NCBI GenBank assembly: GCA_015488535.1
Contig: WFNP01000022.1
Location: forward strand, 1-49,978
Direction: 5' to 3'
Source of the DNA: Nitratifractor sp.
GTDB lineage: Bacteria > Campylobacterota > Campylobacteria > Campylobacterales > Sulfurovaceae
DNA length: 49,978 bases
Part shown: piece by piece, positions 27,076-35,229 of the stretch
Position numbering within the stretch: the first letter of the stretch is position 1
Layout of the letters: every line of letters starts with the position of its first letter
The notes under the pieces: generated by a model
The model's input: only the letters and a program-made list of their open reading frames with translations
Database searches by the model: none
Told to the model about the DNA's origin: nothing
Made by a program: the position numbers and the translations under genes

Positions 27076-28621
27076 ACCAATAACTAATAACAAATACACT
27101 AATAGTTGGGACATCACTCCAAAAGAGAGAGCAATCTTTTCTATTATCGTAATGACAGGGGCATTTATGGCAATACTTGATACTACCGTAGTAGATGTCA
27201 TAGTGCCAAAACTTACTGCTCCACTGTCAACTGATATGTATGGGGTGCAGTGGATAATTACCAGCTATATGGTGGCAGCTGCTATTGCATTGCTCATTAC
27301 TGAGTATCTTATCAAACGATTTGGAGCCAAAAGTATATTTTTATCCGGAGTAGCACTCTTTACTGTTGCTTCTTTTATGTGTGGGATATCTGATACACTG
27401 GAAACTATTATCATTTTTAGAGTCATTCAGGGAGTCGGAGAGGCTTTTATTATGGTAACTAGCCATATTATGATTTTTAGCTACTTTCCACCCGAAAAAC
27501 AGGGCTTGGCTATGGGAATATACGGGCTTGGTGTCAGCTTCGCTCCAGCTCTTGGTCCTACAATTGGTGGATACTTGACAGAGTTTTACAGTTGGAGAAT
27601 GGTGTTTTTTATAAATGTCCCCGTTGGTGTGATGCTGGTAACTGCCGGAGTGATATTTTTGCCGAAAGAGAGCTTTTTTACCAAGCTCAAATTTAACTTT
27701 GTCAGCTTCTTTCTACTATCCATTGCTACAATATCACTGCTTATTATGCTCAGTCGTGGTCAGCAGATGGGGTGGTTTAATTCTATCGAGATAGGAGTAT
27801 TGTTATTTACTACTCTTATATCTTTTGCACTATACGGTATCAGCGAACTACTCTCAAAAGATAGATTGATAGATTTTAGATTATTTAGTAATCCGCTCTT
27901 TGCCAATGGTATGATGATATACTTTTTTATTCTTGGTTTTTCAATGTATCAATATTTTTATCTATTGCCGGTTTACTATGAGCATATCAAGATGTTACCT
28001 ACTCTTGATGCCGGTATTGCGGTCTTTGCCTTTGCGGTATTTATAGGTCTTTTTTCTCCGATTGCCGGGATACTGGCAGATAAAATCGGAGCCAAAAACA
28101 CAGTAGCCATTGCTGCGGGATTTTATGTAATTACATCTTTGCTCTTTTTACCACATCTAAATTACTATACACCCATCCATCAGGCAATGCTTTTGACTAT
28201 CCCCTTTGGTATCGGTATGGGTCTGTTTTTTGCTCCTGTTACGGTAATGGTATTGCAAAACGCTCCGGGTGAGAAAGGAGAGTTGGCTATTGTATTGATG
28301 GATTATTTTAGATTTGTAGGAGGGAGTTTTGGCACAGCACTGGCTACGAACAATATGGAGTATTTTAAAAATATGCATTTTCTAAGAATGCAGGAGTTGC
28401 AAAATTGGGAGTATCTAAACTACTATTTACATAAACTTCAATCACTATCTGGTATGAGTATAGATAAAATCAAAGCCACCTTTGGCAACTATGAGACATT
28501 TATGGGATATAATTACGGATTTTACAATACATTTATGCATGCAGGATACTGGGGATTGCTCGGCTCTATCTTTGTAATTGCACTCTTTATAAACTTCAAA
28601 CCATCAAAGGCTAAGAAATGA
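27065..28621 (+). CDS. DHA2-family (EmrB-like) MFS drug exporter
   Basis: A 518-aa transporter with about 14 membrane spans. DHA2 hallmarks are TGAFMAILDTTVVDVIVPKL in span 1, the motif A region EYLIKRFGAKSIFLSG, and GVSFAPALGPTIGGYL with WRMVFFINVPVG (motif C and following loop). It should pump drugs or other small molecules using the proton gradient, through the HlyD-type adaptor and TolC-like channel flanking it. The start overlaps the inserted small gene by 11 bp and the end overlaps the TolC gene by 4 bp. The start codon is part of a GGGCATT repeat, so the original N-terminus may have been altered by the insertion. Confidence 0.88.
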   Translation: MPNKPITNNKYTNSWDITPKERAIFSIIVMTGAFMAILDTTVVDVIVPKLTAPLSTDMYGVQWIITSYMVAAAIALLITEYLIKRFGAKSIFLSGVALFTVASFMCGISDTLETIIIFRVIQGVGEAFIMVTSHIMIFSYFPPEKQGLAMGIYGLGVSFAPALGPTIGGYLTEFYSWRMVFFINVPVGVMLVTAGVIFLPKESFFTKLKFNFVSFFLLSIATISLLIMLSRGQQMGWFNSIEIGVLLFTTLISFALYGISELLSKDRLIDFRLFSNPLFANGMMIYFFILGFSMYQYFYLLPVYYEHIKMLPTLDAGIAVFAFAVFIGLFSPIAGILADKIGAKNTVAIAAGFYVITSLLFLPHLNYYTPIHQAMLLTIPFGIGMGLFFAPVTVMVLQNAPGEKGELAIVLMDYFRFVGGSFGTALATNNMEYFKNMHFLRMQELQNWEYLNYYLHKLQSLSGMSIDKIKATFGNYETFMGYNYGFYNTFMHAGYWGLLGSIFVIALFINFKPSKAKK

Positions 28622-29907
28622 TTAGATATCTACTTGTAACTACACTTTTAAGCTTTTTATCTAATGCACATACTCTAAAAGATATTTTGCATCATATAGA
28701 TAAAAGCCCTGCTCTAAAGAGTGCTGATATGGCAGTAATTGCCTCAAAAGAGAGAGCTTTGGCAACCAAAGGGCTAAATATGCCCTCAATTGATATAGAC
28801 TTCAAAGCCATTCATCTAAAAGACACCCCCACAATGATACTCCACTTCCCTGCCCTACCTATACCCACATCTGATTTGCCAATGGGTTCAAGAGACAACT
28901 TTGAGGGTGAAATATCCATAAGCTATCCTCTCTTTAGCGGATTTGCCATCACTTCCAAGATAGAGCAAAGCAGACTAAAAGCCGAGCAAAGCAGACTCAA
29001 ACGAAAAGATTTACAAAGAGAGCTTTATCTAAAAGCTATAGAGCTTTTTGGCTCTATCAAAAGCATTGAATCAGCAATTAAAGCCCAAAAAAAAGCCAAA
29101 AAGGCTATGCAGGATGCTCTAAAAAAGGCAAAAGGATTCTACTCTAATGGTCTCATTCCTCCCTCAGAGCTGTATAATATCAAAGCCAAACTCTATGAGA
29201 TAGATTCAACCTTGGCTAAAACTCACTCCCAAAAAACCAAACTGTTAAATATGCTCTCATACCTAAGTGATACAAAAATTAGGTATATTGAAGGTCAAAT
29301 TAATACAAAGATACCCTCAGCAAAAATATTAAAACAACTTGCACACAAAAACAGAAGCGATATTTTGGCTCTAAAAAGAGTGCTAAATATAAATGATGAG
29401 CAAATCAAACTTGCAAAAAGCACCCTCTATCCAAAAGTGGCTCTAAAAGCCGGACTCAAACGACACGGAGACACACTATCACTCAATGGAGACGGATACA
29501 CCAATGCAGACAACAGTTATATAGCTATGGATATCAATTATAATCTATACAGTGGCGGCAAAGATATACACAATATAGAATCAGCCAGATACCTAAAACT
29601 ATCAAATGAATCAAAACTGATTGATTATATAAATAGAGTTGATACTGACATAGATAATGCTTACAGTGATTTAACAGCACTAAGATACCAGCTAAAAAGT
29701 GCCTCTATGCAACTAAAAGCCCAAAGAGAGTATTACAAATTGACTCTGGGCAGGTTTGAAAATCAGATGGCAAGTGCTGATGAACTAAGCCGTGCCATTG
29801 CGTCACTCGCCAATGCCAAAGCCAAAAAATCAGCTATCATTTACTCTATAGAGGTGCAAAAAGCCAGGATTGGATTGTTGGGAGGATTGGGTGTAAATAA
29901 CAGATAA
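28618..29907 (+). CDS. TolC-family outer-membrane efflux channel
   Basis: A 429-aa outer-membrane factor. A signal peptide covers about 1-18 (MIRYLLVTTLLSFLSNAHT). Two long helical hairpin repeats follow, with SYPLFSGFAITSKIEQSRLKAEQ (about 101-123) in the first and DINYNLYSGGKDIHNIESARY (about 304-324) in the second; the paired 'Y-x-L/L-F-S/SGG' strands are typical of TolC. It overlaps the MFS gene by 4 bp (ATGA) and completes the tripartite pump. It converges on the HEPN gene with a 22-bp gap and no obvious terminator. Confidence 0.85.
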   Translation: MIRYLLVTTLLSFLSNAHTLKDILHHIDKSPALKSADMAVIASKERALATKGLNMPSIDIDFKAIHLKDTPTMILHFPALPIPTSDLPMGSRDNFEGEISISYPLFSGFAITSKIEQSRLKAEQSRLKRKDLQRELYLKAIELFGSIKSIESAIKAQKKAKKAMQDALKKAKGFYSNGLIPPSELYNIKAKLYEIDSTLAKTHSQKTKLLNMLSYLSDTKIRYIEGQINTKIPSAKILKQLAHKNRSDILALKRVLNINDEQIKLAKSTLYPKVALKAGLKRHGDTLSLNGDGYTNADNSYIAMDINYNLYSGGKDIHNIESARYLKLSNESKLIDYINRVDTDIDNAYSDLTALRYQLKSASMQLKAQREYYKLTLGRFENQMASADELSRAIASLANAKAKKSAIIYSIEVQKARIGLLGGLGVNNR

Positions 29908-29929
29908 AAAAGTATTGTCTCTAATCACT

Positions 29930-30337
29930 CTAAATAATATCTTGAAGATTAATTTGAAAAATATTACAGACTTTTTCCAATACACTTTTTGCAAAATTAT
30001 AAAACTCTTCAGCATCATCTACCGTAGGCTTCCCATGTGGTAAAAGTCCCATATCACCGGGATACCTGGACTCTATATAAAGCCCATCCAAGATAATCAT
30101 AATATCCTCATCCAAATCATTTAAAACAAATGAAACATTTTCATATAATTTCAGCAATTTATGAACTTTGGGTATATCTATTTCATTCTCTTCAATAACA
30201 GCTTTCATACATTTTTCTACACACTGCTGTGCATGAAATGCAACAATATGTGTCAAATGAGGATTATTAATAATTTCTTCTATTGTAAGCAAATCATCCG
30301 CTGCTGCTTTCAACCACTCTTTCGTAAAAGCTCTCAA
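29930..30337 (-). CDS. HEPN-domain protein (HI0074-like)
   Basis: A 135-aa helical HEPN protein: WLKAAADDLLTIEEII, VAFHAQQCVEKCMKAVI (about 33-49), HKLLKLYE and YIESRYPGD. The Rx4-6H RNase motif of HepT toxins is not present, so it resembles the substrate-binding HI0074-type HEPN rather than an RNase. It overlaps the MNT gene by 4 bp, in the order MNT then HEPN, the opposite of the pair at 16.6 kb. Role is unknown; a toxin label would be premature. Confidence 0.75.
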   Translation of the reverse strand: MRAFTKEWLKAAADDLLTIEEIINNPHLTHIVAFHAQQCVEKCMKAVIEENEIDIPKVHKLLKLYENVSFVLNDLDEDIMIILDGLYIESRYPGDMGLLPHGKPTVDDAEEFYNFAKSVLEKVCNIFQINLQDII

Positions 30338-30666
30338 GATATGATTACACCTTCATTCAATATTTTTCTACTAAACATACTATCCATCTCTACAAATTTA
30401 TCATGCATAGCTTTAGTATGAATAATCAAATCTATCGGATATTGTTTCATTATATTTTTTATGGCAATAGTAATTTTTTTATATATTTCACTTTTCTCTT
30501 TCCATGTATTAGGTATAAACTCATCATTTGTAACTATATATAAATCTATATCGCTATCATCAGTAGGATTCCCATATGCATAAGAGCCAAAGAGTATAAT
30601 TTTATGAGGATTTAAAGGTCTTAAATTATCAATAATATCAAATTTTATCTTTTCTATATTTAACAT
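30334..30666 (-). CDS. MNT-type nucleotidyltransferase (HI0073-like)
   Basis: A 110-aa minimal nucleotidyltransferase. The signature is IILFGSYAYGNPTDDSDIDLYIV (about 24-46) with the catalytic DxD, and PIDLIIHT carries the third acidic residue. The GSYARGxxxxxSDIDL pattern is nearly canonical. Its 3' end overlaps the HEPN gene by 4 bp. Together they form an MNT/HEPN two-gene module 36 bp after the hotdog gene. Substrate is unknown. Confidence 0.8.
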   Translation of the reverse strand: MLNIEKIKFDIIDNLRPLNPHKIILFGSYAYGNPTDDSDIDLYIVTNDEFIPNTWKEKSEIYKKITIAIKNIMKQYPIDLIIHTKAMHDKFVEMDSMFSRKILNEGVIIS

Positions 30667-30702
30667 ATCTCACTCCTCTTCTCTTTATTTTAACATATAT
30701 TT

Positions 30703-31092
30703 TTACTTTTTTAAAATATGTTTATCCAAAACAAAAGCTGTAAATAAACCTTGAAATACCTTTTTGGATTCTACAAATGCCTCTACCTCAACGACTCTTT
30801 TTTTGCCTTTTTGTGAAATCACATCAGCTTCAAATATGACACTCTCACCCTTTATAACAGGTGCTACAAATCTACACTCAGACGCACCTAGCACTACATT
30901 TGCATCATTTACTGCTACCATCGCCGCATAATCAGCAGCCGAGAATATAAAACCGCCGTGAATTAGTCCATGCTCATCTGCTACCATATCTATATTGGTA
31001 TGTAAGATGACTTTAGAGCTACCCTCAGTCATATTTATAACTTTGCCGCTAAATCTCTCATTTATTGCTTTATGTGTATTAATACTATTCAT
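30703..31092 (-). CDS. PaaI/FapR-like hotdog thioesterase-fold protein
   Basis: A 129-aa single hotdog domain. The segment DEHGLIHGGFIFSAADYAAMVAVND (about 39-63) has the HGG turn and helix of PaaI-type thioesterases, and SECRFVAPVIKGESVIFEADV supports it. It recalls the Campylobacter Cj0977-type acyl-CoA-binding protein, from memory. It overlaps the preceding Cys-rich gene by 8 bp and belongs to the fabD-mtnN run, so a lipid-linked role is plausible but unproved. Confidence 0.7.
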   Translation of the reverse strand: MNSINTHKAINERFSGKVINMTEGSSKVILHTNIDMVADEHGLIHGGFIFSAADYAAMVAVNDANVVLGASECRFVAPVIKGESVIFEADVISQKGKKRVVEVEAFVESKKVFQGLFTAFVLDKHILKK

Positions 31093-31516
31093 TTTTATCC
31101 CTTATGCAATCTTTCATCATTTCAAACCAATCAAGAGAAAAGTTTTTTAAAATGAAGCTCTTTTTGTGAGGTATCACACAGTTTGAACAGTTTAGATGTG
31201 TAACTCCGTCGTGAGTGATGGTAGAGCTGTTTTTGGCATCTATAGAGCATATACTTTTGACTATATTGCTATTCTTTTCAAACAGTCCCTCATCATCAAA
31301 TCTAAAATATGGACAGGCACAAAGATAACAATTTAGCTCCTGCATATCATGACACTTTTTATTTTTGGCATAAAGAGGACAAAAATCGGGCTCTTTTTGC
31401 TTCATATTCTCAAAATCAAAATAATCTACTATCTCTTCATCACTCAAATGTGAAAGTTTTGCAACTATTTTGGCATGTTTTTTACCATGCTCTGTAAACC
31501 ACTCTTTGTATGTCAT
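31085..31516 (-). CDS. Cysteine-rich protein of unknown function
   Basis: A 143-aa protein without signal peptide. Ten cysteines are in three groups: FCPLYAKNKKCHDMQELNCYLCACPYF (about 45-71), a single one in SICSID, and LNCSNCVIPHKKSF (about 108-121), plus one near the C-terminus. This suggests a metal or Fe-S site. I do not recognise a named family. It lies between mtnN and the hotdog gene, in one transcript with fabD. Start ATG at 31516. Confidence 0.6.
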   Translation of the reverse strand: MTYKEWFTEHGKKHAKIVAKLSHLSDEEIVDYFDFENMKQKEPDFCPLYAKNKKCHDMQELNCYLCACPYFRFDDEGLFEKNSNIVKSICSIDAKNSSTITHDGVTHLNCSNCVIPHKKSFILKNFSLDWFEMMKDCIRDKNE

Positions 31517-31561
31517 AAATGATTTTATCCTCTCTATTATATGACTCTAATAAAAGATATA

Positions 31562-32290
31562 CTAATTACCGCTTTTTGAAATCTTTTCTAACATCCCTAT
31601 TATAAAACTGCTGCTAACCTTTGAAGAGTGCTTCAAAAACTCATCAAAATCAAATGCCGCATCCATATCTGCTGCGTCACTTATGGCTCTTAGCACAAAA
31701 AACGGCACATTCAAACTGTCACATACCACAGCTACTGATGCTCCCTCCATCTCAATAGCATCGGCATCAAATGTATCTGCTATCCACCTCTTCTTTTTAG
31801 CATCGGCGATAAACTGGTCTCCTGTAGCTATGATGCCTTTTTTCAATTCAATGCCTCTGTCATCTGCTACCTCTTTGGCAATATGTAGCAACTCTTTTGA
31901 TGGCTCTATATATACTTTGCCCTCCGGCACATATCCGTGTGGATGACCAAATGCCGTGATATCCAAATCGTGCTGACACAGTTGAATTGCTGCTACCAAA
32001 TCACCTATTTTCAAATCCGGTGCCACCGCTCCTGCTACTCCTGTAAAGAGTAACATCTCACACCCAAACTTCTCTATCATTGTTGCAGCTGTAAGAGCCG
32101 AATAGACTTTGCCGATTTTGGAATATGCCAACACAATATCCAAATCTCTGTATTTGGCTTCGTGATACAAATTACCGCCATACTCAATATCATTATGCTT
32201 TTTAAAATATTTCAAAAGAGGCTCATGCTCACTCTCTGATAAAAAAGGATCCACCTCTTCTACCATTGCTCCCATAATAGCTATCTTCAC
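31562..32290 (-). CDS. mtnN: MTA/SAH nucleosidase (aminofutalosine hydrolase-type)
   Basis: A 242-aa nucleosidase of the Pfs/MTAN family. It cleaves methylthioadenosine and S-adenosylhomocysteine, and in menaquinone-by-futalosine bacteria such as Campylobacterota also 6-amino-6-deoxyfutalosine. Motifs are IAIMGAMVEEVDP (start; catalytic Glu), LFTGVAGAVAPDLKIGD, AIEMEGASVAVVC and VLRAISDAAD (catalytic Asp). It overlaps fabD by 4 bp. The double role in menaquinone synthesis is family knowledge, not shown here. Confidence 0.92.
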   Translation of the reverse strand: MKIAIMGAMVEEVDPFLSESEHEPLLKYFKKHNDIEYGGNLYHEAKYRDLDIVLAYSKIGKVYSALTAATMIEKFGCEMLLFTGVAGAVAPDLKIGDLVAAIQLCQHDLDITAFGHPHGYVPEGKVYIEPSKELLHIAKEVADDRGIELKKGIIATGDQFIADAKKKRWIADTFDADAIEMEGASVAVVCDSLNVPFFVLRAISDAADMDAAFDFDEFLKHSSKVSSSFIIGMLEKISKSGN

Positions 32291-33228
32291 GCCAACTCCT
32301 CGATAGATTTGATTGAATTTTCAAGTGATGCCATATCTGATACATTGAAGTGTGGCTTTTTTGTAGCTCTTCTGTTGAGTCCTTTAAGCACTGCACCGTT
32401 ACCAAACTCTATATAGCAATCAACTTCACTATCAAATTTGGCAATAGATTGTTTATAAAGCACAGGAGATACCAACTGCTTAGGGAGTAACTCCAAAGCT
32501 TCTGCTTTGGTAGCATATTTTTGGGCAGTTACATTGGAGATGACAGGAGCTATAAACTCATCTCTTAGTTTATCTTCCAGTGCTTCTTTAAGAGGCTCTA
32601 CTGCACTTTGCAAAAGTGGACAGTGACTGGCTACCGACATATTAAGAAGCATTGCTCTTCTGGCTCCGGCTTCTTTTAAAACAGGCTCTAATTTTGCCAA
32701 ATCACTCTTGATACCGGCTATTACAATTTGACCTTCAGCATTATAGTTTACCGGCCACACCTGCATACCCTCTTTTCGTGCATTTTCACACAGCTCTTCT
32801 ACTTTTTCATCCAAAAGCCCCAAAGATACAAGCATTCCTACATCCTGCCCTTCACATGCATCAGCCATCAGTTTGCCTCTAAGATGCACAAGCTCAACAG
32901 CATCTATCATATCCAATGCTCCTACACTAGTAAGAGCAGAAAACTCTCCCAGTGAATGCCCCAGAGCAAAATGAGGCTTGATAGGCATCTCATTTTCAAA
33001 GAGTTTGTGAGCTATGCTACTAACTAACAAGATAGCAGGTTGTGTATATTGAGTCAGCTCCAGTTTGTCATTCTCTTCAAACAAAAGATTTGTAAAATCA
33101 ACTCCTACTCTCTCACTGACTTTTACAAATATATCTCTAACCAATTCACTGTTATCATAAAAATCTTTACCCATTCCTACTGATTGGGAGCCTTGTCCTG
33201 GGAATAAAAAAGCACACTTCAAAGCCAT
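32287..33228 (-). CDS. fabD: Malonyl-CoA:ACP transacylase
   Basis: A 313-aa enzyme that loads malonyl groups onto acyl carrier protein for fatty acid synthesis. Motifs: FLFPGQGSQSVGMG (8-21), nucleophile S92 in GHSLGEFSA, catalytic His in VASHCPLL, and QYTQPAIL. I start at the ATG at 33228 with AAGGA 8 bp upstream. A reading extended to a TTG at 33291 adds 21 residues not found in the family. It is the first gene of fabD-mtnN-Cys-rich-hotdog. Confidence 0.95.
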   Translation of the reverse strand: MALKCAFLFPGQGSQSVGMGKDFYDNSELVRDIFVKVSERVGVDFTNLLFEENDKLELTQYTQPAILLVSSIAHKLFENEMPIKPHFALGHSLGEFSALTSVGALDMIDAVELVHLRGKLMADACEGQDVGMLVSLGLLDEKVEELCENARKEGMQVWPVNYNAEGQIVIAGIKSDLAKLEPVLKEAGARRAMLLNMSVASHCPLLQSAVEPLKEALEDKLRDEFIAPVISNVTAQKYATKAEALELLPKQLVSPVLYKQSIAKFDSEVDCYIEFGNGAVLKGLNRRATKKPHFNVSDMASLENSIKSIEELA

Positions 33229-33327
33229 ATAATAATCCTTCTCTTTACCGAAATTTGCGGTATATTTATAGTTTTTGGCTATTTTATCCAAAAAGCTGTT
33301 AGAATTAGATATTAGAAATTAAAATAT

Positions 33328-33347
33328 AGGCATTGGGTATTGGGCAA
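33328..33347 (+). repeat. GGCATT-type repeat
   Basis: AGGCATTGGGTATTGGGCAA, three heptamer-like units, in the fabD-der intergenic region. Confidence 0.5.
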
Positions 33348-33376
33348 TGTAAAGAGTATAAATCAAAATATTTCTA

Positions 33377-33400
33377 GTTACATATCTTTAGATGTGTAAC
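33377..33400. repeat. Hairpin GTTACATATC-TTTA-GATGTGTAAC
   Basis: 10-bp stem with one non-Watson-Crick position and a 4-base loop, directly left of the 14-bp inverted repeat of the candidate mobile block. Confidence 0.5.
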
Positions 33401-33570
33401 TAACGCAAGTCTCGGATAAGAGATAACTAAGTGCAATTCACTTTGGGGGTTGGGCTTCAGCCCCACAAAAAAGATGAGTTTCCAAAGAAGTGGGACTAAA
33501 GTCCCACCCCCATGTAGAGTATTTACTTCTCTAAGAAGATTGGGCTTAAACGAGACTTGCGTTAACTAAC
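33398..33570. mobile_element. Candidate MITE/REP-type element, non-coding
   Basis: TAACGCAAGTCTCG (33401-33414) is perfectly inverted at 33551-33564. AACTAAC occurs at both outer edges (33398-33404 and 33564-33570), a possible 7-bp target duplication that overlaps the repeat ends. Inside are two matching hairpins, each with an 8-bp stem and a 2-base loop: GTTGGGCT-TC-AGCCCCAC (33449-33466, one mismatch) and GTGGGACT-AA-AGTCCCAC (33490-33507, perfect). Paired G/C-rich palindromes of this kind are typical of REP elements handled by TnpA-REP transposases. No transposase is present, so mobility is inference. Confidence 0.5.
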
Positions 33571-33626
33571 TTTGTAGCTATACTTCATATAAGCAGATGT
33601 GGAGTAAGTAGCAATATTTTATGAAA

Positions 33627-33636
33627 TGGGCATTGT
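33627..33636 (+). repeat. GGCATT-type repeat, start of a diverged direct repeat
   Basis: AATGGGCATT at the head of GGGCATTGTAAAGGATAAAA, a diverged direct copy of GGGCAATGTAAAGAGTATAA at 33341, 287 bp away. The two copies bracket the hairpin block. Confidence 0.45.
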
Positions 33637-33788
33637 AAAGGATAAAAGTAAAAGTATTTTTAAGCATCTTTATAGGTGGGGTTTTTGTCCAACAATACCT
33701 CATAAATATTTGAAACAACTTTTAGCTTATTTACAATGCCTAATGCAAATAAATACCAATAAACGAAAAAACGGAGACATTTAATAGT

Positions 33789-35174
33789 ATGAAAAAAGTA
33801 GCAATTTTAGGCAGACCCAATGTGGGTAAGAGTTCACTCTTTAACAGATTGGCAAGAAAACGAGATGCCATCACATCTGATGTAAGCGGAACGACCAGAG
33901 ATATCAAGAAAAATATTGTCACGATATCAGGTGACAGAGAGTTTGAATTGATGGATACTGGCGGTATAGATGAGATAGACGGTCTGTTTGAAAAGGTAAC
34001 TCAAATGTCATTAAAAGCCGCCAAAGAGGCTGATATCATACTCTTTATGGTAGATGGCAAAACTCTGCCTCAGGAAGAAGACAAAAAGCTCTTTTACTCT
34101 TTGCAACAGCTTGGTAAACCTATGGCACTGGTAGTAAACAAGATAGATAATGACAGAGAAGAGCAGGAGAGGTTTTGGGAGTTTGTGGAGTTTGGTGCAG
34201 ATGATGTATTTGGCATATCTGTCAGCCACAACAGAAATATGAACAATCTCTACAAATGGCTTGAGTATCATATACCCCCTACAAAGCAGAGTATCACACT
34301 ACAAGATAGCGATGAACCCTCTCTTGAAGAGTTGCTTGAGATGCAAGAGAGTGAATCAGAAGATGAGGATAGGAGTATCAAAGTAGCCATTTTAGGCAGA
34401 CCCAATACCGGTAAAAGCTCTCTGCTCAATGCTTTGCTAAAAGAAGAAAGAGCAGTAGTCAGTGATGTAGCAGGAACCACAATAGACCCTATAGATGAGA
34501 GTATAATTTATAATGACTATGAGATTACATTTGTTGATACAGCAGGGATTAGAAGACGAAGCAAAATTTTAGGCATAGAAAAGTATGCTCTGGGCAGAAC
34601 CGAAAAGATGCTACAAGAGGCTGATATTGCAATACTGATGATAGATGCCACTGAAGGTGTAACTGAGCTTGATGAGAGGATAGCCGGACTTATAGACAAA
34701 TATAAACTAGGCTCTATCATAGTAGTAAACAAATGGGATATCAGAGGAGAAAAGGAGTATAAAGAAGCCATTGAAGAGATAAGAGATGAATTAAAATTTT
34801 TACATTATGCTCCGATCCTTACCATCTCAGCCAAAACAGGACTGAGAGTCCACAGACTGCTCGATACGATTGTAGATATATATAGAAGATACAAAACAAG
34901 AATACCTACAAGCAAATTGAATGAAGCGATAGAGACAGCTATCAGAAGGCACCATGTCCCAAGTCATCACGGACAGGTAGTGCGTATCAAATATGCTGTG
35001 CAGTATGCTGTAAAACCGCCTAGAATTGCACTGGTAGTAAATAAACCAGAACTCTTACACTTCAGTTATATCAGATATCTCAGCAATTTTCTAAGAAGTG
35101 TATTTGATTTTGAAGGTGTGCCAATAGAAATCAATGCAAGAAAACGAGGTGAACGCTCTGAAGATGATAGGTAA
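33789..35174 (+). CDS. der: Ribosome biogenesis GTPase Der
   Basis: A 461-aa protein with two tandem GTPase domains and a KH-like C-terminal domain, required for 50S subunit maturation. Domain 1: GRPNVGKSS (8-16), DTGG and NKID. Domain 2: GRPNTGKSS (about 203-211), DTAGIRRR, NKWD and ISAKTG. The basic KH-like end includes KPPRIALVVNKP and RYLSNFLR. An acidic linker (about 177-195, EEDRS-type) separates the GTPase domains. Length is standard. Upstream lies the repeat-rich gap. Confidence 0.97.
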   Translation: MKKVAILGRPNVGKSSLFNRLARKRDAITSDVSGTTRDIKKNIVTISGDREFELMDTGGIDEIDGLFEKVTQMSLKAAKEADIILFMVDGKTLPQEEDKKLFYSLQQLGKPMALVVNKIDNDREEQERFWEFVEFGADDVFGISVSHNRNMNNLYKWLEYHIPPTKQSITLQDSDEPSLEELLEMQESESEDEDRSIKVAILGRPNTGKSSLLNALLKEERAVVSDVAGTTIDPIDESIIYNDYEITFVDTAGIRRRSKILGIEKYALGRTEKMLQEADIAILMIDATEGVTELDERIAGLIDKYKLGSIIVVNKWDIRGEKEYKEAIEEIRDELKFLHYAPILTISAKTGLRVHRLLDTIVDIYRRYKTRIPTSKLNEAIETAIRRHHVPSHHGQVVRIKYAVQYAVKPPRIALVVNKPELLHFSYIRYLSNFLRSVFDFEGVPIEINARKRGERSEDDR

Positions 35175-35229
35175 ATTTATTATAAAATGATAGTATAGCA
35201 AACAATATCTAAGTTGGAGGTAGTTAGTT

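Larger units (their letters stand above)
33229..33788. other. 560-bp gene-free region with repeats and hairpins
   Basis: No credible coding sequence. It holds, in order, the fabD leader, GGCATT repeats (33328-33347), a direct repeat beginning GGGCAATGTAAAG (33341) and recurring at 33628, a hairpin at 33377-33400, a possible 164-bp MITE/REP block (33401-33564), a fragment shared with 40553-40568, another GGCATT copy (33733-33745) and the der leader with GGAG. Confidence 0.7.

Noticed and set aside
33229-33291. N-terminal extension of FabD from a TTG
   Set aside because: Adds 21 residues outside the family; the ATG at 33228 has a good ribosome site.
33401-33564. CRISPR array or tRNA in the fabD-der gap
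   Set aside because: No regular direct repeats with spacers; hairpins do not form a cloverleaf.
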